64,000 nucleotides of DNA from Streptomyces violens (lineage in GTDB: Bacteria; Actinomycetota; Actinomycetes; Streptomycetales; Streptomycetaceae), in the NCBI RefSeq assembly GCF_000717745.1, contig NZ_JOBH01000004.1, positions 419,884 through 483,883 of the forward strand, given 5' to 3'. The notes beneath the pieces are model-generated. The model worked only from the letters and a program-made list of their open reading frames with translations. It had not been told where the DNA came from and ran no database searches. The position numbers and the translations under genes were made by a program. This document shows, in pieces, positions 31,577-39,774 of this stretch (position 1 is its first letter; each line of letters begins with the position of its first letter).

Positions 31577-32911
31577 TCAGTCGCGAAGGTCACCGAGCCA
31601 GCGCAGGGCGCTCAGACTCGGCAGGAAGCAGTACTCCCCGCCGCGGGTGACGACGAACCGGGGCAGGGCGGCCAGGCGGCGTCGCACCGGCCGTCGGGGG
31701 ATGGCGTAGCCGGTGGTGCCGTCCGCTGAGCCGGTGACGGGGTCTTTGGCGTCGTTTCCTCCGAAGAAGACGCCATCGTTGATCCATTGCGACTGCACGA
31801 ACTCGAACTGCCGCCCCAGGTGTGCACCGATGAAGGCGAACATCAGGCCACGGTCGACTCCGTCGTCCTCCAGGGCTCCGTCGGGCAGCGGCGGTCCGTA
31901 GACGGTGCCGCGCCTGATCATTCGGTGCAGCCGTACCTCTCCGGCCACCGAGGCGTCCCGCGGGTTGGCCCGCCGGATATGGCAGCCGCGGGGCGTATCG
32001 AAGCCCGTCGGATCGTCGCGCTCGTACAGGAAGGTGTTACGGCGGTGCGGGTCGGCGCCGAGTTCCGGGTCATCACGCTGCGGCGCGAGCGCCAGAGGGG
32101 CTCCGCTGCGCCAGCGGCCCATGATCTTGGCAGCGATCAGTTCCTCGTCGGCGGGTCCTGTGGAGTTGTCCTTCAGGTAGCGCCGGAAGCCGGCGACCTG
32201 CTGATGCAGCTTGCGGAAGACCGCGTAGCTGCCGTTACGGCCCAGGACGTCCGGCTGGGGAGCCTGGATGCCGCCGAGTTCGTCCCGATAGCCGAGGATG
32301 AACTCCCCTGCCTTCAGGGGGACTTCCAGCTCGTTCGACCCGGGGATGCCGCTTCCCTCGACGGCCGGGTGGCTGACGCCGTCCCGGTAGCCGAAGTGCT
32401 CGGTCTCGGTGGGCAGGGCGTAGCAGTCCTGCCGCCAGACGGCCGTCACCCCAGGGAGGCGGTCGTAGGCCGGACGGGCCCGGTCGAGGGCCGCTGCCAG
32501 GAGCAGCGGGTCGGGTGCGACTGCTGTGAGCGCCACGTGGACACCCGAACTGCCCAGCGGTGCCTCCCAGTTCGCCGGGCTGCTTGCACCGACGTCGCCG
32601 AGCGCTTTGGCGCGGGCCGCCATGCCTTGCCGGAACTCCCAGGCGAAGGTGTCCAGCGACGAGGGCGGCACGCCGAGGGCCGCCAGGCCGGTACAGGTGA
32701 CGGCCACGCTGACCCAAGTCGCACCGAGCGGACTGACGGAGTCGGCGGCAGAGGTCACCGCTGTGCTCGCCCTGCGCATCAGTTCCCGTCCGTCGACGCG
32801 GTCGTCGATACGGAAGAGGAGGTACGTCGCGGCGTAGGGGGTCGGCCGGGGGCTGAGGGCCCCGCGCTGAATGTCGTCCAGTTCCAGTTCGGCTTCCCTG
32901 GGCCTGCTCAC
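31577..32911 (-). CDS. Dye-decolorising (DyP-type) heme peroxidase
   Basis: 444 aa from GTG at 32911 with GCAGGAGGC before it. The DyP signature G-x-x-D-G is present as FGYRDGVSHP (about residue 173-182), and the proximal-heme region TPRGCHIRRANPRD carries the His ligand. HRMIRRGTVYGPP, and the late FEFVQSQWINDGVFF, are typical of the larger class C/D (class V) DyP enzymes. There is no Tat signal and no encapsulin-targeting tail, so it is probably cytoplasmic. Such enzymes use H2O2 to oxidise aromatic or dye-like substrates. It ends a tight minus-strand series with two unrecognised genes and a small membrane protein, which may form one functional unit. Confidence 0.92.
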   Translation of the reverse strand: MSRPREAELELDDIQRGALSPRPTPYAATYLLFRIDDRVDGRELMRRASTAVTSAADSVSPLGATWVSVAVTCTGLAALGVPPSSLDTFAWEFRQGMAARAKALGDVGASSPANWEAPLGSSGVHVALTAVAPDPLLLAAALDRARPAYDRLPGVTAVWRQDCYALPTETEHFGYRDGVSHPAVEGSGIPGSNELEVPLKAGEFILGYRDELGGIQAPQPDVLGRNGSYAVFRKLHQQVAGFRRYLKDNSTGPADEELIAAKIMGRWRSGAPLALAPQRDDPELGADPHRRNTFLYERDDPTGFDTPRGCHIRRANPRDASVAGEVRLHRMIRRGTVYGPPLPDGALEDDGVDRGLMFAFIGAHLGRQFEFVQSQWINDGVFFGGNDAKDPVTGSADGTTGYAIPRRPVRRRLAALPRFVVTRGGEYCFLPSLSALRWLGDLRD

Positions 32912-32929
32912 GGTGCGCCTCCTGCGGTC

Positions 32930-33943
32930 CTACTTCGAGACGAGGTTGCGCCAGAAGTTGCGCAGGCTGTCATCACCGCCGAACAAGGAGCTGAAGATCG
33001 TGGAGTCCGCCAGCAGTACGTCACCGGCCCGGTCACCGCGTGGGGGCATCCACAGGAGCATGTTGAACTCGGTGTTGCCGGCCTCGGTGAACGGATGCGG
33101 CCTGGACATGTCGATCGGCTGCCTGGCAAGGACACGGAGGGGGTCCGAGTCCTCGGTCATCACCTCGTAGTGCGGCAGATGCATGTGAAAGTTGAAATTG
33201 CGCACCCCGTCCAGCCAGCCCTTGGTGTCCAGGTCCGCAACGGTGGACAGGGGAGCGATCCGGTTGCCCTCCTCAGTGGCGGGGCGCAGGCCGTAACGGT
33301 TCATGGCCGGTACGCCCAGACCCTTCATCAGGTCCCTGACGTAGGTGGCGAAGCGCTGCTGGCGGGGCACCAGTGGATCGCGGTGGTGGCGGTATTCCAT
33401 CTCCCGTTCCGACAGGTCGTCCGAGGCTCCCACGTCGTGGTGGGGACCGAGGATCAGACGGGCGTCCTCACGGGCCAGGAAGTGCCGCAGAGCCTCGATC
33501 TCGTCGGGCTTCGCCTCCTGCTCGGTGATCATGTGGTCCAGCCCGAACACGAACAGGACGTCCGTGTCCGCCAGTACCCGCTCGTCCAGGGGCGTCGGGA
33601 AACCGGCCTGGTCGATGCGTTGGTACACCGGTACGGGATGTCCCGTGGTGTCCTCGACGAAATCCTGGAACGGTACCCAGGCCCAGAAGAACAGTTCCAA
33701 CGACCCGGCGATGCCCTGCTGGAACCGATAGGGGTCGGCCCACTGCGGGTCCTCGTAAGCCGGCCAGGCTGCTCGCCTGACCTCGGTCATCGTCGAGAAG
33801 CGGTTGTCCAGCTCCGTCGCATACCGGCCTGCCTCGGCCGGATAGCTCCACGAAACGTAGATGCTCACCCGTCGCCCGCCCGGTGTGTACGCCCGCGGGA
33901 TGTGCCGCTGGTTGTAGGTGCGCGCTGTCCTGGCCTTGCTCAT
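32930..33943 (-). CDS. Unrecognised 337-aa protein of the DyP peroxidase operon
   Basis: I do not recognise the family. No signal peptide or membrane helix. The middle (ADTDVLFVFGLDHMITEQEA, then LRHFLAREDARLILGPHHDV) has the strand-helix rhythm of ThuA/class I amidotransferase-like alpha/beta domains, with conserved-looking His residues (GPHHDVG, EYRHHRDPLVPRQQ, NFHMHLPHYEV). The closing FNMLLWMPPRGDRAGDVLLA is beta-like. His-rich segments could bind metal. It ends 18 nt before the DyP start and begins 71 nt after the preceding gene stop. The tight spacing suggests it acts with the peroxidase, for example as substrate supplier or accessory oxidase. Function unknown. Confidence 0.8.
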   Translation of the reverse strand: MSKARTARTYNQRHIPRAYTPGGRRVSIYVSWSYPAEAGRYATELDNRFSTMTEVRRAAWPAYEDPQWADPYRFQQGIAGSLELFFWAWVPFQDFVEDTTGHPVPVYQRIDQAGFPTPLDERVLADTDVLFVFGLDHMITEQEAKPDEIEALRHFLAREDARLILGPHHDVGASDDLSEREMEYRHHRDPLVPRQQRFATYVRDLMKGLGVPAMNRYGLRPATEEGNRIAPLSTVADLDTKGWLDGVRNFNFHMHLPHYEVMTEDSDPLRVLARQPIDMSRPHPFTEAGNTEFNMLLWMPPRGDRAGDVLLADSTIFSSLFGGDDSLRNFWRNLVSK

Positions 33944-34014
33944 GTCGATCGTCTCCGATCGCGGCGGTGCTTCGGTGCGGTGGCCCGCTCACACCGCAGT
34001 ACCGATTCCCGGCC

Positions 34015-34548
34015 TCACTGCATCTGGTCGAGCATCTCGGACAGAGCGCTCTTGATCCGCAGCGCCTTCTTGATCTCGTCCGCCGTCACGTAGGGATACT
34101 CGCCATACTCGATGAAGCTCGGACAGTGATGCTCGCGCACGAACCTGACGAAGCCCTCAGGATTGGTCTTCCAGTCCTCAGGAAAGCCCTCCAGGTTCTC
34201 GAAGGCCGTGCTCACGCCGGACTTCGAGAACAGCGCGACCGCATCCTCGGTGTACTTGTCGAAGTCGGTGTCGAAGATCCCCTGGTACATGAATCGCGTG
34301 TCGTCGTCGAAAAGCACCCACCGCAGATAGTGCAGCTTCAACGGTGCAAGGAGATGGGGATCCTTCTCCAGCGCTTTGGCCAGTGAGTGGCCGTGTTCCC
34401 GTATGGCGTCGGCCCGGCCCGGTTTGACCCTCGCCACGATGGTGAATCCGTAACAGGCGGGAGTCTTGGGGAAAATGGGACCGTACTTCCCCTGCTCGAG
34501 GTGGCCGGTGTCCTTGGGAATGACAGCTGCCTGCGGCTTGATCTCCAT
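34015..34548 (-). CDS. Unrecognised 177-aa protein of the DyP peroxidase operon (ferredoxin-like fold suspected)
   Basis: No family recognised. The core CYGFTIVARVKPGRADAIRE, then LRWVLFDDDTRFMYQGIFDT and KYTEDAVALF, has the beta-alpha-beta pattern of dimeric ferredoxin-like alpha/beta-barrel domains; the DyP fold is built from the same unit. The C-terminal part (FVRFVREHHCPSFIEYGEYP) has a His-His-Cys cluster. No export signal. The stop is 71 nt before the next gene and the start is 5 nt from the stop of the membrane-protein gene upstream, so all four are probably co-transcribed. It could be a heme-handling or electron-transfer partner of the peroxidase, but this is only inference from fold resemblance and context. 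Confidence 0.8.
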   Translation of the reverse strand: MEIKPQAAVIPKDTGHLEQGKYGPIFPKTPACYGFTIVARVKPGRADAIREHGHSLAKALEKDPHLLAPLKLHYLRWVLFDDDTRFMYQGIFDTDFDKYTEDAVALFSKSGVSTAFENLEGFPEDWKTNPEGFVRFVREHHCPSFIEYGEYPYVTADEIKKALRIKSALSEMLDQMQ

Positions 34549-34553
34549 GTCCG

Positions 34554-34892
34554 CTACCTCATCGGCCTGGTGGTGCTGGCCGGGTCGCTCGCCGCGGTCC
34601 TGCGGATGTAGGCGTCGAAGGCGTCCCGCTGGGCCTCGGCCTCAGTCATTTTGCGGCGGCCCATGCCCCGGCCCCGTACGGCGACGTAGACCAGAACGCC
34701 GAGGAAGGGCAGCACGAGTACGAAGACGATCCAGCCCGCCTTCGCCCATCCGTTCAGCCTGTCGTCCCGGAAGACGTCCGCGATGACGTGGAACAGCAGA
34801 ACGAACCACATCACCCACAGAAAGAGCAGGAACATGGTCCAGAAAACTCCCAGGATCGGATAGTCGTAGGCGAGGGATACGGAACCGTTCAT
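34554..34892 (-). CDS. Small membrane protein with PLDc_N-like domain
   Basis: 112 aa with two transmembrane helices: ILGVFWTMFLLFLWVMWFVL and GWIVFVLVLPFLGVLVYVAV, joined by the polar loop RDDRLNGWAKA. This two-helix unit is the PLDc_N (cardiolipin-synthase N-terminal-like) domain found in many small actinomycete proteins. The C-terminus (MTEAEAQRDAFDAYIRRTAA) is helical and SHOCT-like. ATG at 34892. It is the first gene of the minus-strand group leading to the DyP peroxidase, with 5 nt to the next gene. It might place the group at the membrane; no enzymatic part is present. Confidence 0.85.
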   Translation of the reverse strand: MNGSVSLAYDYPILGVFWTMFLLFLWVMWFVLLFHVIADVFRDDRLNGWAKAGWIVFVLVLPFLGVLVYVAVRGRGMGRRKMTEAEAQRDAFDAYIRRTAASDPASTTRPMR

Positions 34893-35166
34893 GATTCACT
34901 TCTTCCGTTCGCCGTCCTGCCCTCACTCGTGGCCGGGTGGGTCCGTGGTGGCTCCCCGGGCACGAGGTGCGGTGCGGGGGTACGCGGGCCTGTTGTCGGC
35001 AAGCAGCCGGCGTACGTGTCTTCAGCCGGGGTCCGGGGCCCTCTGTCTTCGACAGTAGGACGCCTGCGCGGCGGGAGCCATAGCCCGATGGGCCCTGCTT
35101 CGCGGACTGCACGGCTGCCTGCGCCTGTCAGCAGTCGGAGCCGCCGGGCCGCCTCCCCCGCGGTGG

Positions 35167-36069
35167 GTGAGGTACCGCGCTCACATCGGTGCGATGCTTC
35201 GATCCGTGCACCAGGCATCCCGCGTTCCCGAGGAACCGAGAGGTCCGAGACCTGCTGCGTACCGGGCCGGAACGCTCTCGCGTGTCCTGCCCTTCGCCCG
35301 CCGTGTTGCGCAGCAGCTCAAGCGCGTCGGAGTCCTGGACAACGCGACGCGCCTGGCCGCGCAGGCGTTCCTGACCGCACTGCCCATGCTGATCGCGATC
35401 GCCACGTACTCACCCGAGGTCATACGTGCGGAGCTGCTCGTGTCGCTGCGCTCCATATTCGGTACGCCGAACCCCGTCATGCATCAGGTGGAAGGGGTGT
35501 ACAAGGGTGGCCCCGGGGCGCGGGAAACCTGGGGAGCCGTCGGCGTACTGGTCACACTCGTGTCCGCCACCGCCTTCGTCCGGGCCTTGCAACGGCTGTG
35601 TGAGCGGTCCTGGCAACTGCCGCATTCGGGGATACGCATCGCAGTCTGGCGTTGGTTCGCCTGGCTCATCGTGTGGACGACGGCGCTGGTGTGCCAGGGA
35701 ATGCTGCACACGGGCTTCGGTGCGGGCCTGCTGCTGGCCGTCCCGCTCCAGGTAGTGGTGGCGGTCCTGGTGTGGTGGTGGACCCAGCACCTGCTGCTGG
35801 CCGGCCGGATCGGCTGGCGTCGGCTTTTCCCCGGAGCCCTGGTGACCGGCGGTGCGGTGGTGGCGTTCACCGGTGTGTCCGGGCTCTGGCTGCCGCACTC
35901 GCTCGAACTGAGTGTGCAGCGCTATGGGCCGCTCGGCTCCGTCTTCACGGTGCTGTCCTGGCTCATCCTCTTCTTCGCCATCGTCGTCGTCGGCATCGCC
36001 GTGGGGTACGTGCTCGCTCAGCAGCGGCCCTTCAGCCGTACCGCCGGCGACCACACCCGGAGAAGGTGA
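35167..36069 (+). CDS. YihY/virulence factor BrkB-family membrane protein
   Basis: 300 aa (GTG at 35167; ATG at 35194 is equally possible and neither has a clear ribosome-binding site). The family signature ARRVAQQLKRVGVLDNATRL then AAQAFLTALPMLIAIAT opens the membrane region, followed by about five more helices (WGAVGVLVTLVSATAFVRAL, WFAWLIVWTTALVCQGMLHT, AGLLLAVPLQVVVAVLVWWW, GGAVVAFTGVSGLWLP and a last long helix). Members of this family are six-TM proteins of uncertain transport function, once misnamed RNase BN. It lies upstream of the DHA2 exporter with 65 nt between, same strand, so they may be co-transcribed. Confidence 0.85.
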   Translation: MRYRAHIGAMLRSVHQASRVPEEPRGPRPAAYRAGTLSRVLPFARRVAQQLKRVGVLDNATRLAAQAFLTALPMLIAIATYSPEVIRAELLVSLRSIFGTPNPVMHQVEGVYKGGPGARETWGAVGVLVTLVSATAFVRALQRLCERSWQLPHSGIRIAVWRWFAWLIVWTTALVCQGMLHTGFGAGLLLAVPLQVVVAVLVWWWTQHLLLAGRIGWRRLFPGALVTGGAVVAFTGVSGLWLPHSLELSVQRYGPLGSVFTVLSWLILFFAIVVVGIAVGYVLAQQRPFSRTAGDHTRRR

Positions 36070-36134
36070 GGCGCAGGCTGATGAGGGCGGCGACACTGAG
36101 GCATTCCCGGAAGCCTGCGGAAGGGAGCGTCCGG

Positions 36135-37778
36135 ATGACCACGGACACGAACCGCGGGGCAGGAGCGGCCGCCGCCCGCACCGTGCTCGGCGTCATCGCG
36201 ACGCAGCAGCTGCTCATGGCGTACGACTCGACCGCCATGAACGTCGCCGTCTCCGACATCGTCACCGACCTCGACACCACCCTGACCGGCGTGCAGTCCG
36301 CCATATCGCTCTACGCCCTGGTGATGGCCGCCCTGATGATCACCGGCAGCAAACTCGGCAGCCGGGTCGGCCACCTCCGCATGTTCACGCTGGGCGCCAC
36401 GGTGTACGGGATCGGCGCCCTGGTCACAGCGCTGAGCCCCAACCTGCCGGTGATGCTGGTGGGCTGGTCATTGCTGGAAGGCATCGGCGCCGCCCTGGTC
36501 TTCCCGGCGATCCTGTCGATCGCCACCCTTGCCTTCACCGGTGCACAGCGCACCCGCGCCCTCACGCTCATCGGCGCGGCGGCCGGCGTAGGAGCGGCGC
36601 TGGGCCCTGTTGTCGGCGGCCTGATCACGAAATACCTGACCTGGCGGGTCTCCTTCCTGATGGAGACTCTGATCACCGCGGTGGCCGTCGCCTTCGTCCT
36701 CCGCAATCGGAGTCTCCAGCAGAGGCCCGACCGGGCTCGCCGGCAGCCCTTCGACGGCGTGGGCGTCGTCCTCTCCGCGGCGGGCTTCGGCCTGATCGTC
36801 CTGGGCACCCTGCTGGCCAGCCGTTACGGACTGCTCATCGCCCGGGAGGACGTGACCGTCCTCGGCCGGACAGTGCTCGACGCGGGCGGACTCGCACCCA
36901 CGGTGGTACTGGGAGTGGCCGGTCTCCTGGTCCTCGCGGCATTCGGGTGGTGGGAACACCACCTCGCGCGGGCCGGACGCGACCCGCTGGTCCGGATCGC
37001 AGTCCTGCGCGACCGCGGCATACGGGTGGGCTCGATCGCCCTCGCCGTCCAATTCCTCGTACTGGCCGGTCTGTTCTTCCTCGTGCCGGTCTTCGTACAG
37101 ACCACATTCGACTACGACGCCTTCGAAAGCGGGCTCACCCTGCTCCCGTCCACGGTGATGCTCGTACTGGGCGCAATGGCCGGTGCCCGCGCCGTCGGTG
37201 AGGGGCGCACCACCCGCAAGCCGCTCATCATTGTCGGGTTCCTGCTGATCGCGGCCGGTACGGCACTGGCCGCGGCCGCCTTCGACCCGGACAGCTCCGG
37301 TCTGCGCATCGCTCCGGGCCTCGCCGTGGCCGGCCTCGGGCTCGGCCTGTGCACCCTGCTGCCCGACCTCGTCCAGTCCTCGGCCGACGAGGACACGGTG
37401 AGCGATGTCGCGGGCCTTTCGCGCACTACCTCGTATCTGGGCCAGTCCTTGGGCGTCGCCCTCGCCGGCGCACTGATGATCGGCGTCCTGCTGGACACCG
37501 CCCTGGACTCCGTCCGCACCAGTCCAGTACTGACCAGCAGTCAGAAGGTGCAGGCACAGGAGGCGTTGAGGAGTGGCGTACAGGTGACCGCGGTGAGCGA
37601 CCAGCAGATCCGTACGGCACTGGAGAAGAGGGGCGTGACCGGCGCCCCCGCCGACGAACTGGTACGGATCAACACACTGGCCCGCGGGGACGGCCTGACC
37701 GCCGCCCTGGTGGGGATGGGCATCTTCGCACTCGCCGGTGCCGCACTCACGGTGCGGCTCCCGAGGGTTCGACGGTGA
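36135..37778 (+). CDS. MFS multidrug efflux transporter, DHA2 (14-TM) family
   Basis: 547 aa from ATG at 36135 (GGAAGGGAG precedes it; ATG at 36081 would add 18 non-conserved residues). Fourteen hydrophobic segments are visible. Family landmarks: QQLLMAYDSTAMNVAVSDIV (TM1 motif D1), GSKLGSRVGHLRMFTLG (motif A), and GAAAGVGAALGPVVGGLITK (motif C of drug:H+ antiporters). Actinomycete DHA2 exporters often give self-resistance, but no biosynthetic gene adjoins it directly; the prenyltransferase cassette is about 0.9 kb further on, past decayed DNA. The substrate is unknown. Confidence 0.92.
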   Translation: MTTDTNRGAGAAAARTVLGVIATQQLLMAYDSTAMNVAVSDIVTDLDTTLTGVQSAISLYALVMAALMITGSKLGSRVGHLRMFTLGATVYGIGALVTALSPNLPVMLVGWSLLEGIGAALVFPAILSIATLAFTGAQRTRALTLIGAAAGVGAALGPVVGGLITKYLTWRVSFLMETLITAVAVAFVLRNRSLQQRPDRARRQPFDGVGVVLSAAGFGLIVLGTLLASRYGLLIAREDVTVLGRTVLDAGGLAPTVVLGVAGLLVLAAFGWWEHHLARAGRDPLVRIAVLRDRGIRVGSIALAVQFLVLAGLFFLVPVFVQTTFDYDAFESGLTLLPSTVMLVLGAMAGARAVGEGRTTRKPLIIVGFLLIAAGTALAAAAFDPDSSGLRIAPGLAVAGLGLGLCTLLPDLVQSSADEDTVSDVAGLSRTTSYLGQSLGVALAGALMIGVLLDTALDSVRTSPVLTSSQKVQAQEALRSGVQVTAVSDQQIRTALEKRGVTGAPADELVRINTLARGDGLTAALVGMGIFALAGAALTVRLPRVRR

Positions 37779-37779
37779 A

Positions 37780-38040
37780 GACGTAGGTGCGCCAGCCGGC
37801 AGGCCGCCGTGCCGAGGCCGGGCCCCGGCAGGCCGACCCTGGCCTGGGAACTGTGCGCGGCGAGGTTGACGACGATCAAGAACGTGCCCGCGGTGCCCCG
37901 CCGGCTCCAGGCGAGCAGGTCGTGGTGGGTCGGATTGTCGGCCCAGCCCTCGCAGCGCAGCAGTTCCCAGCGTCCTGTGCGCATACCCCTCCGGTGCACG
38001 ACGGCCAGGAGCCGCTCGTGAAACCGTACGAGACGCCGCT
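37780..38040 (-). pseudogene. Alpha-amylase-type C-terminal domain fragment
   Basis: Minus-strand translation gives RTGRWELLRCEGWADNPTHH then DLLAWSRRGTAGTFLIVVNL and SSQARVGLPGPGL. This matches the beta-sandwich tail of bacterial alpha-glucosidase/amylase-like proteins (WELLxCTGWPDNPSxxNLLAWxW...VVVNLS). It follows the GH63-like fragment in another frame, has no start and runs into the end of the DHA2 exporter gene. It is a fossil. Confidence 0.6.
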
Positions 38041-38262
38041 GCGGACGCCGGAGCCGGTGGGGCACTCCACGGTGAGGTCGTCACCGTAGAACGCGTAGAG
38101 ATTGAGCAGCCCGCGGATGATGAGGGCGTTGGCGGGGAACCACACGGGCTCGCGCCAGTTGGAGTTGCAGCCGAACATCCCGGAGCCGGACTCGGCGGGC
38201 AGGTAGCCGACGCGGTGCTCCGTCCGTCGACCCGGAAGGTGTAGGGGACAGACAGCAGCCGC
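38040..38262 (-). pseudogene. GH63-type glucosidase C-terminal fragment with frameshift
   Basis: Minus strand reads VPYTFRVDGRS in one frame and then EHRVGYLPAESGSGMFGCNS, NWREPVWFPANALIIRGLLN and YGDDLTVECPTGSG in another. This is the PAESxxGLFGGNSNWRGPIWFPxN...DDFTVECPTGSG region of bacterial GH63-like (glucosidase/mannosylglycerate hydrolase) enzymes. A one-base shift near 38225 and the missing N- and C-terminal domains show it is decayed. Confidence 0.78.
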
Positions 38263-38267
38263 GGACC

Positions 38268-38420
38268 GTCCCCGGCCCCCGCCAGCGGTGCACCAGCCGC
38301 CGAGGACATCGGTCGGGTAGTGCGCGCCAGGGCGACCTGCGCCCATCCCATCGCGGCGCCGGCGACCAGCGCCGGGGCGAGCACGAGTGACGTACCGGCC
38401 GTCCTGCCCGAAGTCGGCTC
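38268..38420 (-). pseudogene. PAP2-type phosphatase fragment
   Basis: Minus strand reads AGTSLVLAPALVAGAAMGWA then QVALA in one frame and HYPTDVLGGWCTAGG in the next. GxxxGxxRVxLGVHYPTDVLxGW is the closing motif of PAP2 lipid phosphatases, with the catalytic His in HYPTD. A frameshift lies between the two halves and the upstream motifs are absent. Confidence 0.65.
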
Positions 38421-38662
38421 CATCATGGCCCGCGCCCACGGACCCGATGAGACCGATCCTGTCTCTCTGGGCGACAGTGTGCACACCCGTCAGACAAGGG
38501 CGCACGCGGCCGACGGGAAACACTCTGTAAGCCCCCCGCACGCTGCTGTCGGCCTGGAAGATTCTTCGTTATTCCTAAAGTAATAAAATCCGATTCGGTC
38601 GATGGGTCGGCGAGGGAAGGGCGCTGTACGGCGAGATCGGTGAGGGATAGGGGAGGAATTCC

Positions 38663-39769
38663 ATGTTGTCTCCGCAGTCGGATTCGAGAGGGTCCGCCGG
38701 CATGACGTTCCTGGATTACGGGATTTCCACCGCCACACGTCTTCTTGACAGTGCAGGACTGGATGTCGAGCAAGGCGCAAGGGTGCTACGCAGGCTGCTT
38801 TCACCGTGGGGGAGAAGGCGGATCGCGCAGCAACCCGACTGGCACTCGGATGTGTGTGCCGACGGTTCGCCGATCGAGTTTTCCGCGGCCTTTTCGGCCG
38901 GCTGCGTGAAAGTCCGGGTGCTGGTGGAGGCGATTCCGGACGAGCCGAACACTCTGGCCGCACAGGAATCGGCGATCGAGCTTTCGCAAGGGCTCACCCG
39001 TGACTTCGGCGCTGTCGACGGCCGACTCGCGACAGTACGGGACCTGTTCCTGCCGGATGAAGGCCCGAGCGGCTTCGCCATGATGCACGCCGCCATCTTC
39101 GCGCCGACTGGGCGGCCTGAGTTCAAGGTTTACCTGAACCCGAGTGCCAATAACGTCATGTCCGGTGCCGAGCGGACTCGCGAGGCGATGCAGCGCTTGG
39201 GGTTCGGCAAGGCATGGACGGCAGTCAGCACATACGCTCGCCGGGGATTCGACCTCGATCGGATCGTCTACTTCGGTCTCGACCTGATCGACGGTCCCGA
39301 GTCACGCATCAAGGTGTATTTCCGCCACTACGATATTTCCCCGGCAGATCTGGACGCCAGCATGGAGATTTCCGCTCAGCATGAGTCCGGCCTCCTGGAC
39401 GATTTCTGCCGTAGGCTGACCGGCCGGGCCGGCGAGCTCAGGGAACAGCCCCTTGTCAGTAATCTGACCTTTACGGCCGCCGGCGAGCACATCCCTGTGT
39501 CCGCCACGGTGTACGTCCCGCTGTGGCGGTATGCGGAGAGCGACGAAATAATGCGTGATCGCATCAGCTCTGTCATGACTGACATGGAGCTTCCCAGCGG
39601 CTGCTATCAGTCGCTGCTGAACCACATGGCCCGCCGTCCGCTGTCGGACGGGCGCGGAATACACACCTACGCATCGGCACGTGTGCACCAGGGCCGTCCC
39701 CACCTGGCCACGTATTGGTCCTCGGAGCTGTACGACCGTTATCCGCCCGCTCGTTATCAGGGAGGCTGA
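38663..39769 (+). CDS. Aromatic (indole-type) prenyltransferase, ABBA/DMATS family
   Basis: A 368-aa soluble enzyme resembling bacterial tryptophan/indole dimethylallyltransferases, which attach a C5 prenyl group to an aromatic ring without the DDxxD motif. Conserved elements visible: the early TFLDYGISTATRLLDSAGLD helix, PEFKVYLNPSA (Lys/Tyr of the first diphosphate strand), SRIKVYFRHYDISPADLDA (the RxKVYFR diphosphate-shielding strand), and HIPVSATVYVPLWRYAESDE; the closing HTYASARVHQGRPHLATYWS is also typical. GGGGAGG lies 6 nt before ATG 38663. The PLP enzyme follows 5 nt after the stop, so they form a two-gene cassette. Substrate (Trp or an indole) and regiospecificity cannot be read from sequence. 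Confidence 0.85.
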   Translation: MLSPQSDSRGSAGMTFLDYGISTATRLLDSAGLDVEQGARVLRRLLSPWGRRRIAQQPDWHSDVCADGSPIEFSAAFSAGCVKVRVLVEAIPDEPNTLAAQESAIELSQGLTRDFGAVDGRLATVRDLFLPDEGPSGFAMMHAAIFAPTGRPEFKVYLNPSANNVMSGAERTREAMQRLGFGKAWTAVSTYARRGFDLDRIVYFGLDLIDGPESRIKVYFRHYDISPADLDASMEISAQHESGLLDDFCRRLTGRAGELREQPLVSNLTFTAAGEHIPVSATVYVPLWRYAESDEIMRDRISSVMTDMELPSGCYQSLLNHMARRPLSDGRGIHTYASARVHQGRPHLATYWSSELYDRYPPARYQGG

Positions 39770-39774
39770 TCCTC

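Noticed and set aside
38486..38662. A possible small gene before the prenyltransferase
   Set aside because: No start with ribosome-binding site and no conserved sequence; it more likely holds the prenyltransferase promoter.
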